Shown here: positions 34,229 through 42,977 of the stretch, piece by piece
Numbering within the stretch: position 1 is the first letter of the stretch
How the letters are laid out: every line of letters begins with the position of its first letter
NCBI GenBank assembly: GCA_017305835.1
Contig: JAFKJY010000059.1
Coordinates: 1-61,454 of the forward strand
From: Hyphomicrobiales bacterium
Lineage (GTDB): Bacteria > Pseudomonadota > Alphaproteobacteria > Rhizobiales > Rhizobiaceae
DNA: 61,454 nucleotides
Direction of reading: 5' to 3'
Translations under genes and position numbers: made by a program
Notes under the pieces: generated by a model
Databases searched by the model: none
What the model was told of the DNA's origin: nothing
The model's input: only the letters and a program-made list of their open reading frames with translations

Positions 34229-36525
34229 GGGTCGCGCCTCGCCACCGGCGTCACCTGCCTGACCACGTCGACGAGGCATAGCTGGCCCGTGCAGCCCTGC
34301 GCCAGCCGCGAGGTGCCGACGTCGCGCGTCACGGTATTGACGTTGCCGTGCACGCAGATCGTCGTCCCGTCCTCCTCCACCGGCGTGAACCATGCGCCGG
34401 TGGAGCATTGCACGACGCCCTGCCGCACGTCCTCGCTGACGACCAGCGTGGCGAGGAACGCGCCGCGCCCGTTGAACACGCGCACCGTGTCGCCGGTCGC
34501 GAGTTTTCGCGTTGCAGCGTCCTTCGGATGCATGCGCAGCGGCTCGCGCCCGTCGCGCTTGCCCGCCTGGCTGTTGGAACCGAAATCGAGCTGCGAATGC
34601 AGCCGCGTCGACGGCTGGTTGGCGACGAGCTGCAGCGGGTGCTCGGCCGCCGCCGCCCCGCCCAGCCACTCGGCCGGCTCCAGCCAGGCGGGATGTCCGG
34701 GGCAGTCGTCGTAGCCGAAGGCGGCGATCGTCTCGGAGAAGATCTCGATCTTGCCCGACGGCGTCGGCAGCGGGTTCTTCTCCGGGTCCTGCCGGAACAT
34801 CTTCATGATGCTCGGCCGCGGGTCGAGCGGCAGGTCGATCTCGCCGCGCGCCCACAGTTCGGCGAGGCTCGGCGCCTCGAGCCCGAGCTTCGCCAGCGCC
34901 GCCCGCGTCGGTTCGTAGAGGTGCTCCAGCCACTCAGCCGCCGTGCGGTCCTCGGTGAACTCGCGCCGCCGCCCCAGCCGCTCGGCGAGGTCGGTGAAGA
35001 TGTCGTAGTCGTCGCGCGCCTGCCCGAACGGCCGCACCACCTGCTTCATGGCGATCAGCTTGGGGTCGTTGCCCGCCGCGCCGAGGTCGTCGCGCTCCAG
35101 CGTGATCGTCGCGGGGAAGACGAAGTCGGCATGCTTGGCGGACGCGGTCCAGAACGCGTCGTGGATCATGACCGTGTCCGGCCGGCCGAAGGCGCGGCGC
35201 AGCCGGTCGAGGTCCTGGTGGTGGTGGAACGGGTTGCCGCCCGCCCAGTAGATCAGCCGGATGTCGGGATAGGTCAGCCGGTGGCCGTCATAGTCGAACG
35301 CGGCGCCCGGCTGGAGCAGCATGTCGGAGATGCGCGCGACCGGGATGTAGGTCTTCGCCCCGTTGCTGCCCTGCGGTAGCGTCGGGATCGGCACGGCCAG
35401 CATCTGCTTGCCGACATTGCCGATCGCGCCGATCGCGTAGGCGAAGCCCGTGCCCGTTCCGCCGACCTGGCCGAGCATCGCGGCCAGCGTCATCGCCATC
35501 CACACCGGCTGCTCGCCGTGCTCGGCCCGCTGCATCGAATGGCTCATGGTGATCAGCGTGCGCTTGGCCGCCATCCGCCGCGCCAGCTCGACGATCCTGT
35601 CCTCGCCGATCTCGCAGATGCGGCTCGCCCAGGCCGCGTCCTTGGCGACCCCGTCGGACTTTCCGAGCACATAGGCCTCGAAGCGGTCGTAGCCGGTCGA
35701 GTAGCGGTCGAGGAAGGCGCGGTCGACCGTGCCGTCGGCGATCAGCGTGTGGGCGATGCCGAGCATCAGCGCGACGTCGGTGTTGGGCCGCACCGCCACC
35801 CATTCGGGCTCGACGCCGCCCGGCAGGTCGTCGCGCAGCGGGCTGACCAGCACGAAGTCGGCCCCGCGCACCTTGGCGCGCGCCATGCTGCCGGAGGCGA
35901 CGTGCTGCGAGATGCCGCCGGCGCTGACCTGCGAGTTGCGCAGCGCCATGCCGCCGAAGGCGACGATCAGCTCGCTGTGGTCGGCCATCTCCGACCAGGT
36001 GCCGTCCCAGCGGCTGATCCTGTCCATCGGCCCGGCGAAATGCGGGAAGATCACCGCCGAGGCGCCGGCGCTGTAGGTGTTGACCGACTTGGTGTAGCCG
36101 CCGATCGCCGTGTTGAGGAAGCGGTGCACCTGGCTCTGCGCGTGGTGGAAGCGGCCCGCGCTCGACCAGCCGTAGGAGCCGCCGAACACGGCTTCCTTCG
36201 AGTGCTTGTCGGCGACGCGGGCAATCTCCTTCGCCGCGAGGTCGAGCGCCTCCGGCCAGGAGAGCGGCACGAAGCTGTCGCGGCCGCGCCGGTCGTCCGG
36301 GCCGGGGCCGTCCTCCAGCCAGCCGCGCCGCACCATCGGCTGGGTGATGCGGCTGCGGTGCATCGGCGCATCGGGGATGTTGCGCAGGATCGGCGAGGGA
36401 TCGGGATCGCCCGGATGCGGCTCGACGCGTAGGCCCTGCGGCGTCGGCGTCGCCGAGAACGCGCCCCAGTGGGAGCTGTGCGGGATGGGCCTCGATGCCT
36501 GCCTGTGCGCCGTGTCGGTCGTCAT
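34189..36525 (-). CDS. Molybdopterin oxidoreductase, cytosolic DMSO-reductase/BisC type
   Basis: 778 residues with no N-terminal CxxC [4Fe-4S] motif and no twin-arginine signal, so a soluble single-cofactor enzyme like biotin sulfoxide reductase. Family blocks include SYGWSSAGRFHHAQSQ, NTYSAGAS (possible Ser ligand region), GGMALRN, YWAGGNPFHHHQD, FWTASAKHADFVFPATITLERDD and a C-terminal MopB domain (LQLVANQPSTRLHSQLD). ATG at 36525 follows GAGAGGA; an upstream ATG at 36537 overlaps that site. It is the last gene of the run from 50887. It may reduce an S- or N-oxide. Confidence 0.87.
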   Translation of the reverse strand: MTTDTAHRQASRPIPHSSHWGAFSATPTPQGLRVEPHPGDPDPSPILRNIPDAPMHRSRITQPMVRRGWLEDGPGPDDRRGRDSFVPLSWPEALDLAAKEIARVADKHSKEAVFGGSYGWSSAGRFHHAQSQVHRFLNTAIGGYTKSVNTYSAGASAVIFPHFAGPMDRISRWDGTWSEMADHSELIVAFGGMALRNSQVSAGGISQHVASGSMARAKVRGADFVLVSPLRDDLPGGVEPEWVAVRPNTDVALMLGIAHTLIADGTVDRAFLDRYSTGYDRFEAYVLGKSDGVAKDAAWASRICEIGEDRIVELARRMAAKRTLITMSHSMQRAEHGEQPVWMAMTLAAMLGQVGGTGTGFAYAIGAIGNVGKQMLAVPIPTLPQGSNGAKTYIPVARISDMLLQPGAAFDYDGHRLTYPDIRLIYWAGGNPFHHHQDLDRLRRAFGRPDTVMIHDAFWTASAKHADFVFPATITLERDDLGAAGNDPKLIAMKQVVRPFGQARDDYDIFTDLAERLGRRREFTEDRTAAEWLEHLYEPTRAALAKLGLEAPSLAELWARGEIDLPLDPRPSIMKMFRQDPEKNPLPTPSGKIEIFSETIAAFGYDDCPGHPAWLEPAEWLGGAAAAEHPLQLVANQPSTRLHSQLDFGSNSQAGKRDGREPLRMHPKDAATRKLATGDTVRVFNGRGAFLATLVVSEDVRQGVVQCSTGAWFTPVEEDGTTICVHGNVNTVTRDVGTSRLAQGCTGQLCLVDVVRQVTPVARRDPYAAPKIEELQTA

Positions 36526-36598
36526 CTTCCTCTCCATGCCCGCCGGCCCGGAGACCGGCTGGATCAGCGAGCGTCCGCGCGACGGGCGCTTCGCAGCC

Positions 36599-37432
36599 TC
36601 AGTCGAGCCGCGTCTGGTCGGCGAAATCCTTGCCGCCGTGGCTCCTCGAAATCAACCCGCCCAGCCGCTCGCGCACCGGCAGACCGGCGAGCGCGTTGAC
36701 GATGCGGTAGAGCGTCGGCAACTGCTCCCAGCGCGATTCCACGAAAGCATGCTCGCCGCCGGCGCGCCACGCCTGCGTGATCTTCATCGTGCTGCCGGTC
36801 GATGGCGAAAGAACGGCGTAGGCCGCGTCCGCCTTGCCCCATTCGCCGGTGGCGGGGATGTATTTGTAGTGCAGCGTGCCGGCCCCCCAGGCGCCGAGGT
36901 CGGCGCGCGACAGCGTCGCCGGGTCGACCTCGCCCGCCTCGGCCAGCTCCAGCCGGAAGAACTGGTGGCCGAGCCACGACGCCTCGACCATGCGCCGCCC
37001 GTCGATCGCGCGGTGCGGCGGGATCTCGCAATAGACCTTGCTGAAGCCCAGCTCCTCGCGGCCGGTGATGATCGGGTCGGCGAGGTTCTCCCACAGCACC
37101 GACAGGAACATGCCCTGCGTCTCGCGCGCGCCGCGGTGCACGGCCGGGAAGCGCACGCCGAGCGTGTTGTAGCCGCGGCCGGCGAGCCAGCCGAGGCCCG
37201 AAAGATACTGCACCTCGACGGTGACGATCGGCTCGCCGTCGGGCGAAAAGCCCGGCGGCAGGATCTTCGCGAGCGCCGCCGTGTCGGTCCTGAACTGCGT
37301 CAGCAGCGACAGCCGCGTCGGCACGCCGGCCCAGTCGAAGCGCCGGTCGTCGGGGCCCCGCCGCGGGCCGGTCGCCGGCCCGAAATGGACCGGCATGCGC
37401 AGCATCGTGCCCTGGTCGTCCGCGGAGTGCAT
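36599..37432 (-). CDS. Acetoacetate decarboxylase-like protein
   Basis: 277 residues of the ADC superfamily: VEVQYLSGLGWLAGRGYNTLGV, then IITGREELGFSKVYCEIP, where K132 occupies the place of the Schiff-base lysine. Relatives include true decarboxylases and aldolase-dehydratases. It lies 16 bp after an NAD(P)-binding protein gene and 73 bp before the molybdoenzyme. Decarboxylation or an aldol step on a beta-oxo acid is likely. Confidence 0.83.
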   Translation of the reverse strand: MHSADDQGTMLRMPVHFGPATGPRRGPDDRRFDWAGVPTRLSLLTQFRTDTAALAKILPPGFSPDGEPIVTVEVQYLSGLGWLAGRGYNTLGVRFPAVHRGARETQGMFLSVLWENLADPIITGREELGFSKVYCEIPPHRAIDGRRMVEASWLGHQFFRLELAEAGEVDPATLSRADLGAWGAGTLHYKYIPATGEWGKADAAYAVLSPSTGSTMKITQAWRAGGEHAFVESRWEQLPTLYRIVNALAGLPVRERLGGLISRSHGGKDFADQTRLD

Positions 37433-37448
37433 GTCTGGTCTTTCCGTC

Positions 37449-38084
37449 TCAGTATGCGTAGGTGACCCGGCGCCGCAGATTGCGCGGCGTCTCGATCTCG
37501 TCGGCCAGCGCGATGGCGAAGTCCTCGAACGAGATCGCGCTCTTGCCGGAGGCGTCGGTCAGCACCGCGTCGCCGCCAACGCGGTATTTGCCGGTGCGCT
37601 CGCCAGGATTGAACAGGATCGCCGGGCTGATGTAGGTCCAGTCGAGCGACGAGGCGCGGAACGTCTCCAGCGCAACCTTCTGGCGCACGCCCTGCGGCCG
37701 GTATTGTTCGGGATAGCTCGGGTCGTCGAGCCGCATCACGCCGGGCCGGATCTCCAGCGTGCCGGCGCCGCCGACGATCAGCAGCCGCTTGGTGCCGGCC
37801 TTTTCGAGACCCTCGACCAGCGCATGCGCGGCCGTCTCGATGACCTCGGCGTTCTTGAGCACGCCCGGCCCGACAGCGCTGACGACGGCATCCTGTCCCT
37901 TCGCGGCCGCCGCCACCGAGGCCGCATCGGTCGCATCCCCGACGACGGGCTTCACGTTGGCCGGCAGCCCGTCCGGAAACGGCTTCGCGCGGAACGCCGC
38001 CGTGACGTCGTGCCCGCGCGCGGCGAGCTCGGCCAGCACCACCTTGCCGACGCGACCGCCGGCACCGAACAGCAGAACCTTCAT
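37449..38084 (-). CDS. NAD(P)H-binding atypical SDR
   Basis: 211 residues with an N-terminal GAGGRVGKVVLAELAARGHDVTAAFR nucleotide loop and VGDATDAASVAAAAKGQDAVVSAVG, as in NmrA/BVR-B-like single-domain reductases. The C-terminal part is short, so it is probably a flavin or quinone reductase-like protein or a redox sensor. It is placed between the Pht5-like and ADC-like genes in the long operon. Confidence 0.84.
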   Translation of the reverse strand: MKVLLFGAGGRVGKVVLAELAARGHDVTAAFRAKPFPDGLPANVKPVVGDATDAASVAAAAKGQDAVVSAVGPGVLKNAEVIETAAHALVEGLEKAGTKRLLIVGGAGTLEIRPGVMRLDDPSYPEQYRPQGVRQKVALETFRASSLDWTYISPAILFNPGERTGKYRVGGDAVLTDASGKSAISFEDFAIALADEIETPRNLRRRVTYAY

Positions 38085-38118
38085 GGATGGCCTCCTTCGC
38101 TTCGTTGCCGCCCCGGCC

Positions 38119-39084
38119 TCAGCCGTGCGGGAAGAACTCCTCGACCGTCAGCCGGCGGCTGGTCAGCCCCTGCTCCTGGCAGTAGCGCAGGAAGGTCTCC
38201 GCCGCCTTGCGGCCTTCCTCCAGCCCGTAGGGCCACAGGTCCGGCCCCATCACCTTCTTCGCCCGCTCGACAGAGGCGGAAAGCCACGGCAGCGAGGTGA
38301 AGTAGAAGGCGATCTCCTCGACGTCGGCCAGCGCCAGCTTCTTGGCCTCGCTGAAGCCGGCGAACACCTTGGCCGGGAACTTCGGGTCGCGCGCGATCTC
38401 GTCGTTGCGCAGGATCAGGATGTGCAGGATCGGGAAGATGCCGGTCTTGCGGTAATATTCCTCCTCGACCTCGCGATAGTTCTCGAACAGCCGCGCCATG
38501 CGGCCCTGCGCGAAGGCCTTGGGCGTGCGCAGCGCCAGGATCGCGTCGAGCTCGCCGCGCGCCATCATGCTGGAGAGGTCGTCCCCCTCCTTCACGGTCT
38601 CGAAGGTGAGTTTCCCGTCGAGCCCGGTCGGCGCCGGCTTGAACGCGCCGCCCGCCTCGTTCGGGCCGACGACCCAGGTCACCTTGGAGACGTCGACGCC
38701 GTAGTCGTCCTGCAGCACGCCGCGCTGCCACATGGCGGTGGTGCCGAAATAGTCGCTCATGCCGATGCGGCCGCCCTTGAGGTCGGCCGGCTTCTTCACC
38801 TTGCCGTCCTTGCGCACGAAGATGCTGCCGTGCCGGAAGGCGCGCGACAGGAACACCGGCAGGCCCGAATAGGCGTTCTTTCCCTTGTCGATCTGCGCCG
38901 CGAGATTGGCCGGCGACACCTCGCCCACCGCATACTTGCCGGCGTCGAAGCAGGCCTTCGGGATGTCGCCCGCCGGGATGTGGTGGAACGCCAGCTCGTA
39001 TCCCTCGATGCGCGCGCGGCCCTCCTCCAGCGGCTTGACGCGGTCGTAGGACGCGCAGGCGATTTCGAGCTTCGATGCCATCAT
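38119..39084 (-). CDS. 4,5-Dihydroxyphthalate decarboxylase (Pht5)-like protein
   Basis: 321 residues with a periplasmic-binding-protein fold but no signal peptide, so cytoplasmic. The pattern CASYDRVKPLEEGRARIEGY, then GLPVFLSRAFRHGSIFVRKDGKVKKPADLKGGRIGMSDY and MWQRGVLQDDYGV is that of the Pht5 family, which decarboxylates dihydroxylated phthalates. A solute receptor is the alternative, since it follows a complete Dpp-type importer, but that importer already has its own binding protein at 42978. Decarboxylase activity is inferred from family. Confidence 0.78.
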   Translation of the reverse strand: MMASKLEIACASYDRVKPLEEGRARIEGYELAFHHIPAGDIPKACFDAGKYAVGEVSPANLAAQIDKGKNAYSGLPVFLSRAFRHGSIFVRKDGKVKKPADLKGGRIGMSDYFGTTAMWQRGVLQDDYGVDVSKVTWVVGPNEAGGAFKPAPTGLDGKLTFETVKEGDDLSSMMARGELDAILALRTPKAFAQGRMARLFENYREVEEEYYRKTGIFPILHILILRNDEIARDPKFPAKVFAGFSEAKKLALADVEEIAFYFTSLPWLSASVERAKKVMGPDLWPYGLEEGRKAAETFLRYCQEQGLTSRRLTVEEFFPHG

Positions 39085-39105
39085 GGTCTCCTGGATGCGT
39101 GTTCG

Positions 39106-41154
39106 TCAGCCCACGGCGACGGCCGGCACGGCGCCCTGCAGCCGCGCCAGCTCGTCCACCGGGATGTGGCAGGCGAGCTTGCGGCCGTCGGCGAGGTTCT
39201 GGACGGGCGGCGGCGTGGTCTCGCAGATCGCGCCGACCTTGCGCGGGCAGCGCGAGGCGAAGACGCAGCCCTTGATCCTGGCGGTCGGGCTCGGCGGCGT
39301 GCCCTGCAGCCGCACCTCCGGCTTCTCGCCGTTGCCGGAAAGGTCCGGCAGCGCCGCCACCAGCGATTCCGTGTAGGGATGGTGCGGCGCCTTGAACACG
39401 GCCTCCGTCGGCCCGGTCTCGACCACCACGCCGAGATACATCACCGCCACGCGGTCGGAGATGTAGCGGACGACGCCGAGGTCGTGGCTGATGAACATGT
39501 AGGACAGGCCGTGCCTGGCCTGCAGGTCCGACAGCGCGTTGAGCACGGCCGCCTGCACCGAGATGTCGAGCGCCGAGGTCGGCTCGTCGCAGATGATCAG
39601 GTCCGGCTCGGTGCCGAGCACGCGGGCGATCGAGACGCGCTGCTTCTCGCCGCCCGAGAGCTGATGCGGGTAGCGCGAGGCGTAGCGCGCCGGCAGGTTC
39701 ACCGCCTTCATCAGCTCGGCCACCCGCTCGTCGATGCGCGAGGGCTCGACGCAGTTGTAGAGCTTCAGCGGCCGCGCGATGATCTCGCCTACCGTGCGCT
39801 GCGGGTTGAGCGCGCTTTCCGGGTTCTGGAAGATGATCTGGATGCGCTGGCGCGTCTTGACGCCGCGCTGCCGGGCGCGGCCGCCCAGCCGCTCGCCGTG
39901 GAACTCGATGGCGCCTCCCGTCGGCGGCACCAGGCCCACCACGCAGCGCGCCAGCGTCGACTTGCCGGAGCCGCTCTCGCCCACCACCGCGAGCGTGCGG
40001 CCGGCCTCGATGTCCAGCGTCACGCCGTTGACGGCGCGCACCGGCTGCGGCTTGTGCCAGACGCGCAGGCCGCGCCGGCGCGTGTACCACAGCTTCAGGT
40101 CGTCGATGTGCATGACCGTCTCGGCCGGCCCCGCCGCGCGCGCCGGCGCCACGACCCGCGCCTCCGCCTTCTGGATGACGTCCTGCGCCTCGTCCGGGAA
40201 CAGGCAGCGGCTGATATGCGCCGGGCCGACCTCGATCGCCGGCGGGCGCTCGGCGAGGCAGACGTCGCGGCTGATCAGGCAGCGGTCGGCGAAGATGCAG
40301 CCCTGCGGCACCTTGGTCAGGTCGGGCAGGCTGCCCTTGATCGAGGCGAGCCGCTGGCTGCGGTCGGTGCCGGACGGCATCGAGGCGACGAGGCCGACCG
40401 TGTAGGGATGCTTCGGCCGGCGGATGACCTCCGCGACGCGCCCCTCCTCCACCAGCTCGCCGGCATAGAGCACGCCGACGCGGTCGCACACCTTGGCCAC
40501 CACGGCGATGTTGTGGCTGATGAACAGGATCGAGGCGTTGATCTTGTGCCGCAGCTCGCGGATCAGGTCGAGGATCACCGCCTCGGTCGTGACGTCGAGG
40601 CCGGTGGTCGGCTCGTCCATGATGACGAGGTCCGGCTCGCAGGCGAGCGCCATGGCGATGACGATGCGCTGCTGCTGGCCGCCGGAGAGCTGGTGGGGAT
40701 AGCGGTCCACCATCGCCTCGGGGTCCGGCAGGTTCACGTCGGCGAGCAGCCTGACGGCCCGCGCCCGCGCCCCGGCGCGGTCGGCGATGCCGTGGTAGCG
40801 CAGCGCCTCGGCGATCTGCTCGCCGACCCTGATGCCGGGGTTCAGTGAGCTCATCGGGTCCTGGTAGACCATCGCCACCTTGTTGCCGCGGATCTGCCTG
40901 AGCTCGCTCTTCGGCAGGTCCTGGATCGGCTGGCCCTGCAGCAGGATGCGGCCGCCCTCGATGCGGCCGCCGCGCAGGTAGTTCATCATCGCGAAGGCGA
41001 CGGTCGTCTTGCCCGAGCCGGATTCGCCGATCAGCCCGTAGGCCTCGCCCGGCGCGATCGAGAAGCTGACGTCGCGCACCGCGCGCAGCGGCGTGTCGCC
41101 GGCGTCGTAGCTGACGGAGAGGTGTTCGACGGTCAGGGTGGCTTGCTGGCTCAT
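39106..41154 (-). CDS. Fused double ATPase of oligopeptide-type ABC importer (DppD-DppF)
   Basis: 682 residues with two complete nucleotide-binding domains. The first has Walker A GESGSGKTT and signature LSGGQQQR; the second has GESGSGKST and LSGGEKQR. Each half ends in the oligopeptide-family C-terminal Cys motif region (CIFADRC and CVFASRC). It replaces separate DppD and DppF subunits. The gene lies 12 bp after the DppC-type permease. Confidence 0.92.
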   Translation of the reverse strand: MSQQATLTVEHLSVSYDAGDTPLRAVRDVSFSIAPGEAYGLIGESGSGKTTVAFAMMNYLRGGRIEGGRILLQGQPIQDLPKSELRQIRGNKVAMVYQDPMSSLNPGIRVGEQIAEALRYHGIADRAGARARAVRLLADVNLPDPEAMVDRYPHQLSGGQQQRIVIAMALACEPDLVIMDEPTTGLDVTTEAVILDLIRELRHKINASILFISHNIAVVAKVCDRVGVLYAGELVEEGRVAEVIRRPKHPYTVGLVASMPSGTDRSQRLASIKGSLPDLTKVPQGCIFADRCLISRDVCLAERPPAIEVGPAHISRCLFPDEAQDVIQKAEARVVAPARAAGPAETVMHIDDLKLWYTRRRGLRVWHKPQPVRAVNGVTLDIEAGRTLAVVGESGSGKSTLARCVVGLVPPTGGAIEFHGERLGGRARQRGVKTRQRIQIIFQNPESALNPQRTVGEIIARPLKLYNCVEPSRIDERVAELMKAVNLPARYASRYPHQLSGGEKQRVSIARVLGTEPDLIICDEPTSALDISVQAAVLNALSDLQARHGLSYMFISHDLGVVRYISDRVAVMYLGVVVETGPTEAVFKAPHHPYTESLVAALPDLSGNGEKPEVRLQGTPPSPTARIKGCVFASRCPRKVGAICETTPPPVQNLADGRKLACHIPVDELARLQGAVPAVAVG

Positions 41155-41166
41155 CGGCTGGCTCCG

Positions 41167-41985
41167 TCAGGCGCGCGCAATGCGGGTGGGCGTCGCAAGC
41201 TGCCTGCGTATATATTCGCCGAACAGCACCGTGCAGATGGAGATCAGCGCGATCGCCAGGCAGGGGAAGAACACCAGCCACGGCGCGAACTGGATGTATT
41301 GCTGCGCGTCCTTGACCATCAGGCCCCAGGCGGGCGTGGGAGGATGCACGCCGATGCCGAGATAGCTGAGCGAGGCGGTGAGCAGGATGCCGTAGGAGCA
41401 GCGCAGCGCGAAGTCGACGATGATGAAGGCCCAAAGGTTGGGCAGCAACTCGCGGATGAGGATGTAGAGGGTGGATTCACCGCGGGCGCGCGCCGCGTCG
41501 ATGAACTCCGACAGCGCGATGTCCATCGCCGCGCTGCGCACCAGCCGGGCCGAGCGCGGCCAGAACACGACGCCGATCGCCAGCACGACGTTGACCACGT
41601 TGCCGCCCAACATGACCACGATCAGCATGGCCAGGATCAGCGCCGGGAAGGACAGCAGCACGTCCATCAGCCGCATGATGATCTCGTCGCCGCGGCCGCC
41701 GAGATAGCCGGCGACGAGCCCCGTGATGGTGCCGAGCGAGACGCCCAGCGCGGCCGCCGCCAGCGCCGGCAGCAGCGTGAAGGACGCGCCCGACAGGATG
41801 CGGCTGAACACGTCGCGTCCGAACTCGTCGGTGCCGAAGATGAACGGGAACTGCGGCGGCAGCAGCGAGCTTGAAGGCGAGAACTCGGTCGCCGAATACG
41901 GCGCGATGAGCGAGCCGAATGCCACCAGCACGAAGATGACGATCAGGAAGATCGCGGACAGGACGAAGCCGGCATCGCGTTTCAT
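41167..41985 (-). CDS. ABC permease, DppC type
   Basis: 272 residues: an N-terminal membrane anchor (FVLSAIFLIVIFVLVAFGSLIAPY), FGTDEFGRDVFSRILSGA, then the BPD permease core with ARSARL-type loop (ARARGESTLYILIRELLPN). The GTDEFGRD motif is diagnostic of DppC/OppC. It pairs with the DppB-type gene 9 bp upstream. Confidence 0.92.
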   Translation of the reverse strand: MKRDAGFVLSAIFLIVIFVLVAFGSLIAPYSATEFSPSSSLLPPQFPFIFGTDEFGRDVFSRILSGASFTLLPALAAAALGVSLGTITGLVAGYLGGRGDEIIMRLMDVLLSFPALILAMLIVVMLGGNVVNVVLAIGVVFWPRSARLVRSAAMDIALSEFIDAARARGESTLYILIRELLPNLWAFIIVDFALRCSYGILLTASLSYLGIGVHPPTPAWGLMVKDAQQYIQFAPWLVFFPCLAIALISICTVLFGEYIRRQLATPTRIARA

Positions 41986-41994
41986 GGGCCTCTC

Positions 41995-42942
41995 CTACGT
42001 CCTGAGCTTCGGGTTGAGGGCGATCGAGATGACGTCGGCGATCAGGTTGCCGATGCCGTAGGCGGCGGCGATCACGATGACGACCGCCTGGATGGTGGGG
42101 ATGTCGCGGCTCTGCACGGCCATCATCAGGAGCTGGCCGATGCCGGCATAGGAGAACACCGTCTCCACGATCACCAGGCCGCCCAGCGTGTAGCCGAAGT
42201 TGAGGCCGATCTCGACGAGGGCCGGCAGCATGGCGTTGCGCAGCGCGTGCTTGACCACGACGATGTAGCCCGGCAGGCCCTTGAGGTCCGCGGTGCGCAC
42301 GTAGTTGGCCCGCAGCGCCGCCACCATGCTGGCGCGCGTCACCTGGCTGAGATAGGCGAGCATGCCGACGGTTACGACCGTGACCGGCAGCACGATGGCC
42401 GGGAAGTTGGCGAGCACGCTCCCGCCCGGCGGGATCAGGCTCGAGCCCGGCAGCCAGCCGAGCCAGATGCTGAAGATCAGGATCAGCATCAGCGCCACCA
42501 CATATTCCGGCAGCGCGAAGAACAGCACGACCGTGCCGGTGATGATCCGGTCGATGATCGAGCCCTGATACATGGCCGCCAGCACGCCGAGCGCGACCGA
42601 GATCGGCACGGCCACGGCGAGCGAGATCAGCGCCAGGATCACCGAGTTCGCCAGGCGCTCGAACACCAGCGGCGCGATCGGCGTGTTGTAGGCGAGCGAC
42701 ATGCCGAAATCGCCGGAGGCGAAGGCCGTCACCCAGTGCCAGTAGCGCAGGAGGACGGGCTCGTTGAGGCCCATCCTCTGGCGCACCAGCTCGACCTGAT
42801 CCGGCGTGGCCAGGTCGCCCAGGATCGCGTTGGCGACGTCGCCGGGGAGCACGTGAACGATGAGAAACGTGAGGAAGGAGACCGCGAAGAGGATCACGAT
42901 CATCAGCACCACGCGCCGCAGGATGAGTTCTATCGCCTGCAC
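41995..42942 (-). CDS. ABC permease, DppB type
   Basis: 315 residues with an N-terminal helix (VVLMIVILFAVSFLTFLIVHVLPGD), RQRMGLNEPVLLRYWHW and the core loop VRTADLKGLPGYIVVVKHALRNAMLP. This is the DppB/OppB pattern. It is cotranscribed with DppC, the fused ATPase and the binding protein. Confidence 0.92.
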   Translation of the reverse strand: MQAIELILRRVVLMIVILFAVSFLTFLIVHVLPGDVANAILGDLATPDQVELVRQRMGLNEPVLLRYWHWVTAFASGDFGMSLAYNTPIAPLVFERLANSVILALISLAVAVPISVALGVLAAMYQGSIIDRIITGTVVLFFALPEYVVALMLILIFSIWLGWLPGSSLIPPGGSVLANFPAIVLPVTVVTVGMLAYLSQVTRASMVAALRANYVRTADLKGLPGYIVVVKHALRNAMLPALVEIGLNFGYTLGGLVIVETVFSYAGIGQLLMMAVQSRDIPTIQAVVIVIAAAYGIGNLIADVISIALNPKLRT

Positions 42943-42977
42943 GTTCTATGCTCCCCGGGTTGCGTCGCGGTCGGCTC

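Noticed and set aside
38119..39084. Periplasmic solute-binding protein of the Dpp importer
   Set aside because: It has no signal peptide, follows the Pht5 pattern, and the importer already has a Tat-exported binding protein at 42978-44543.
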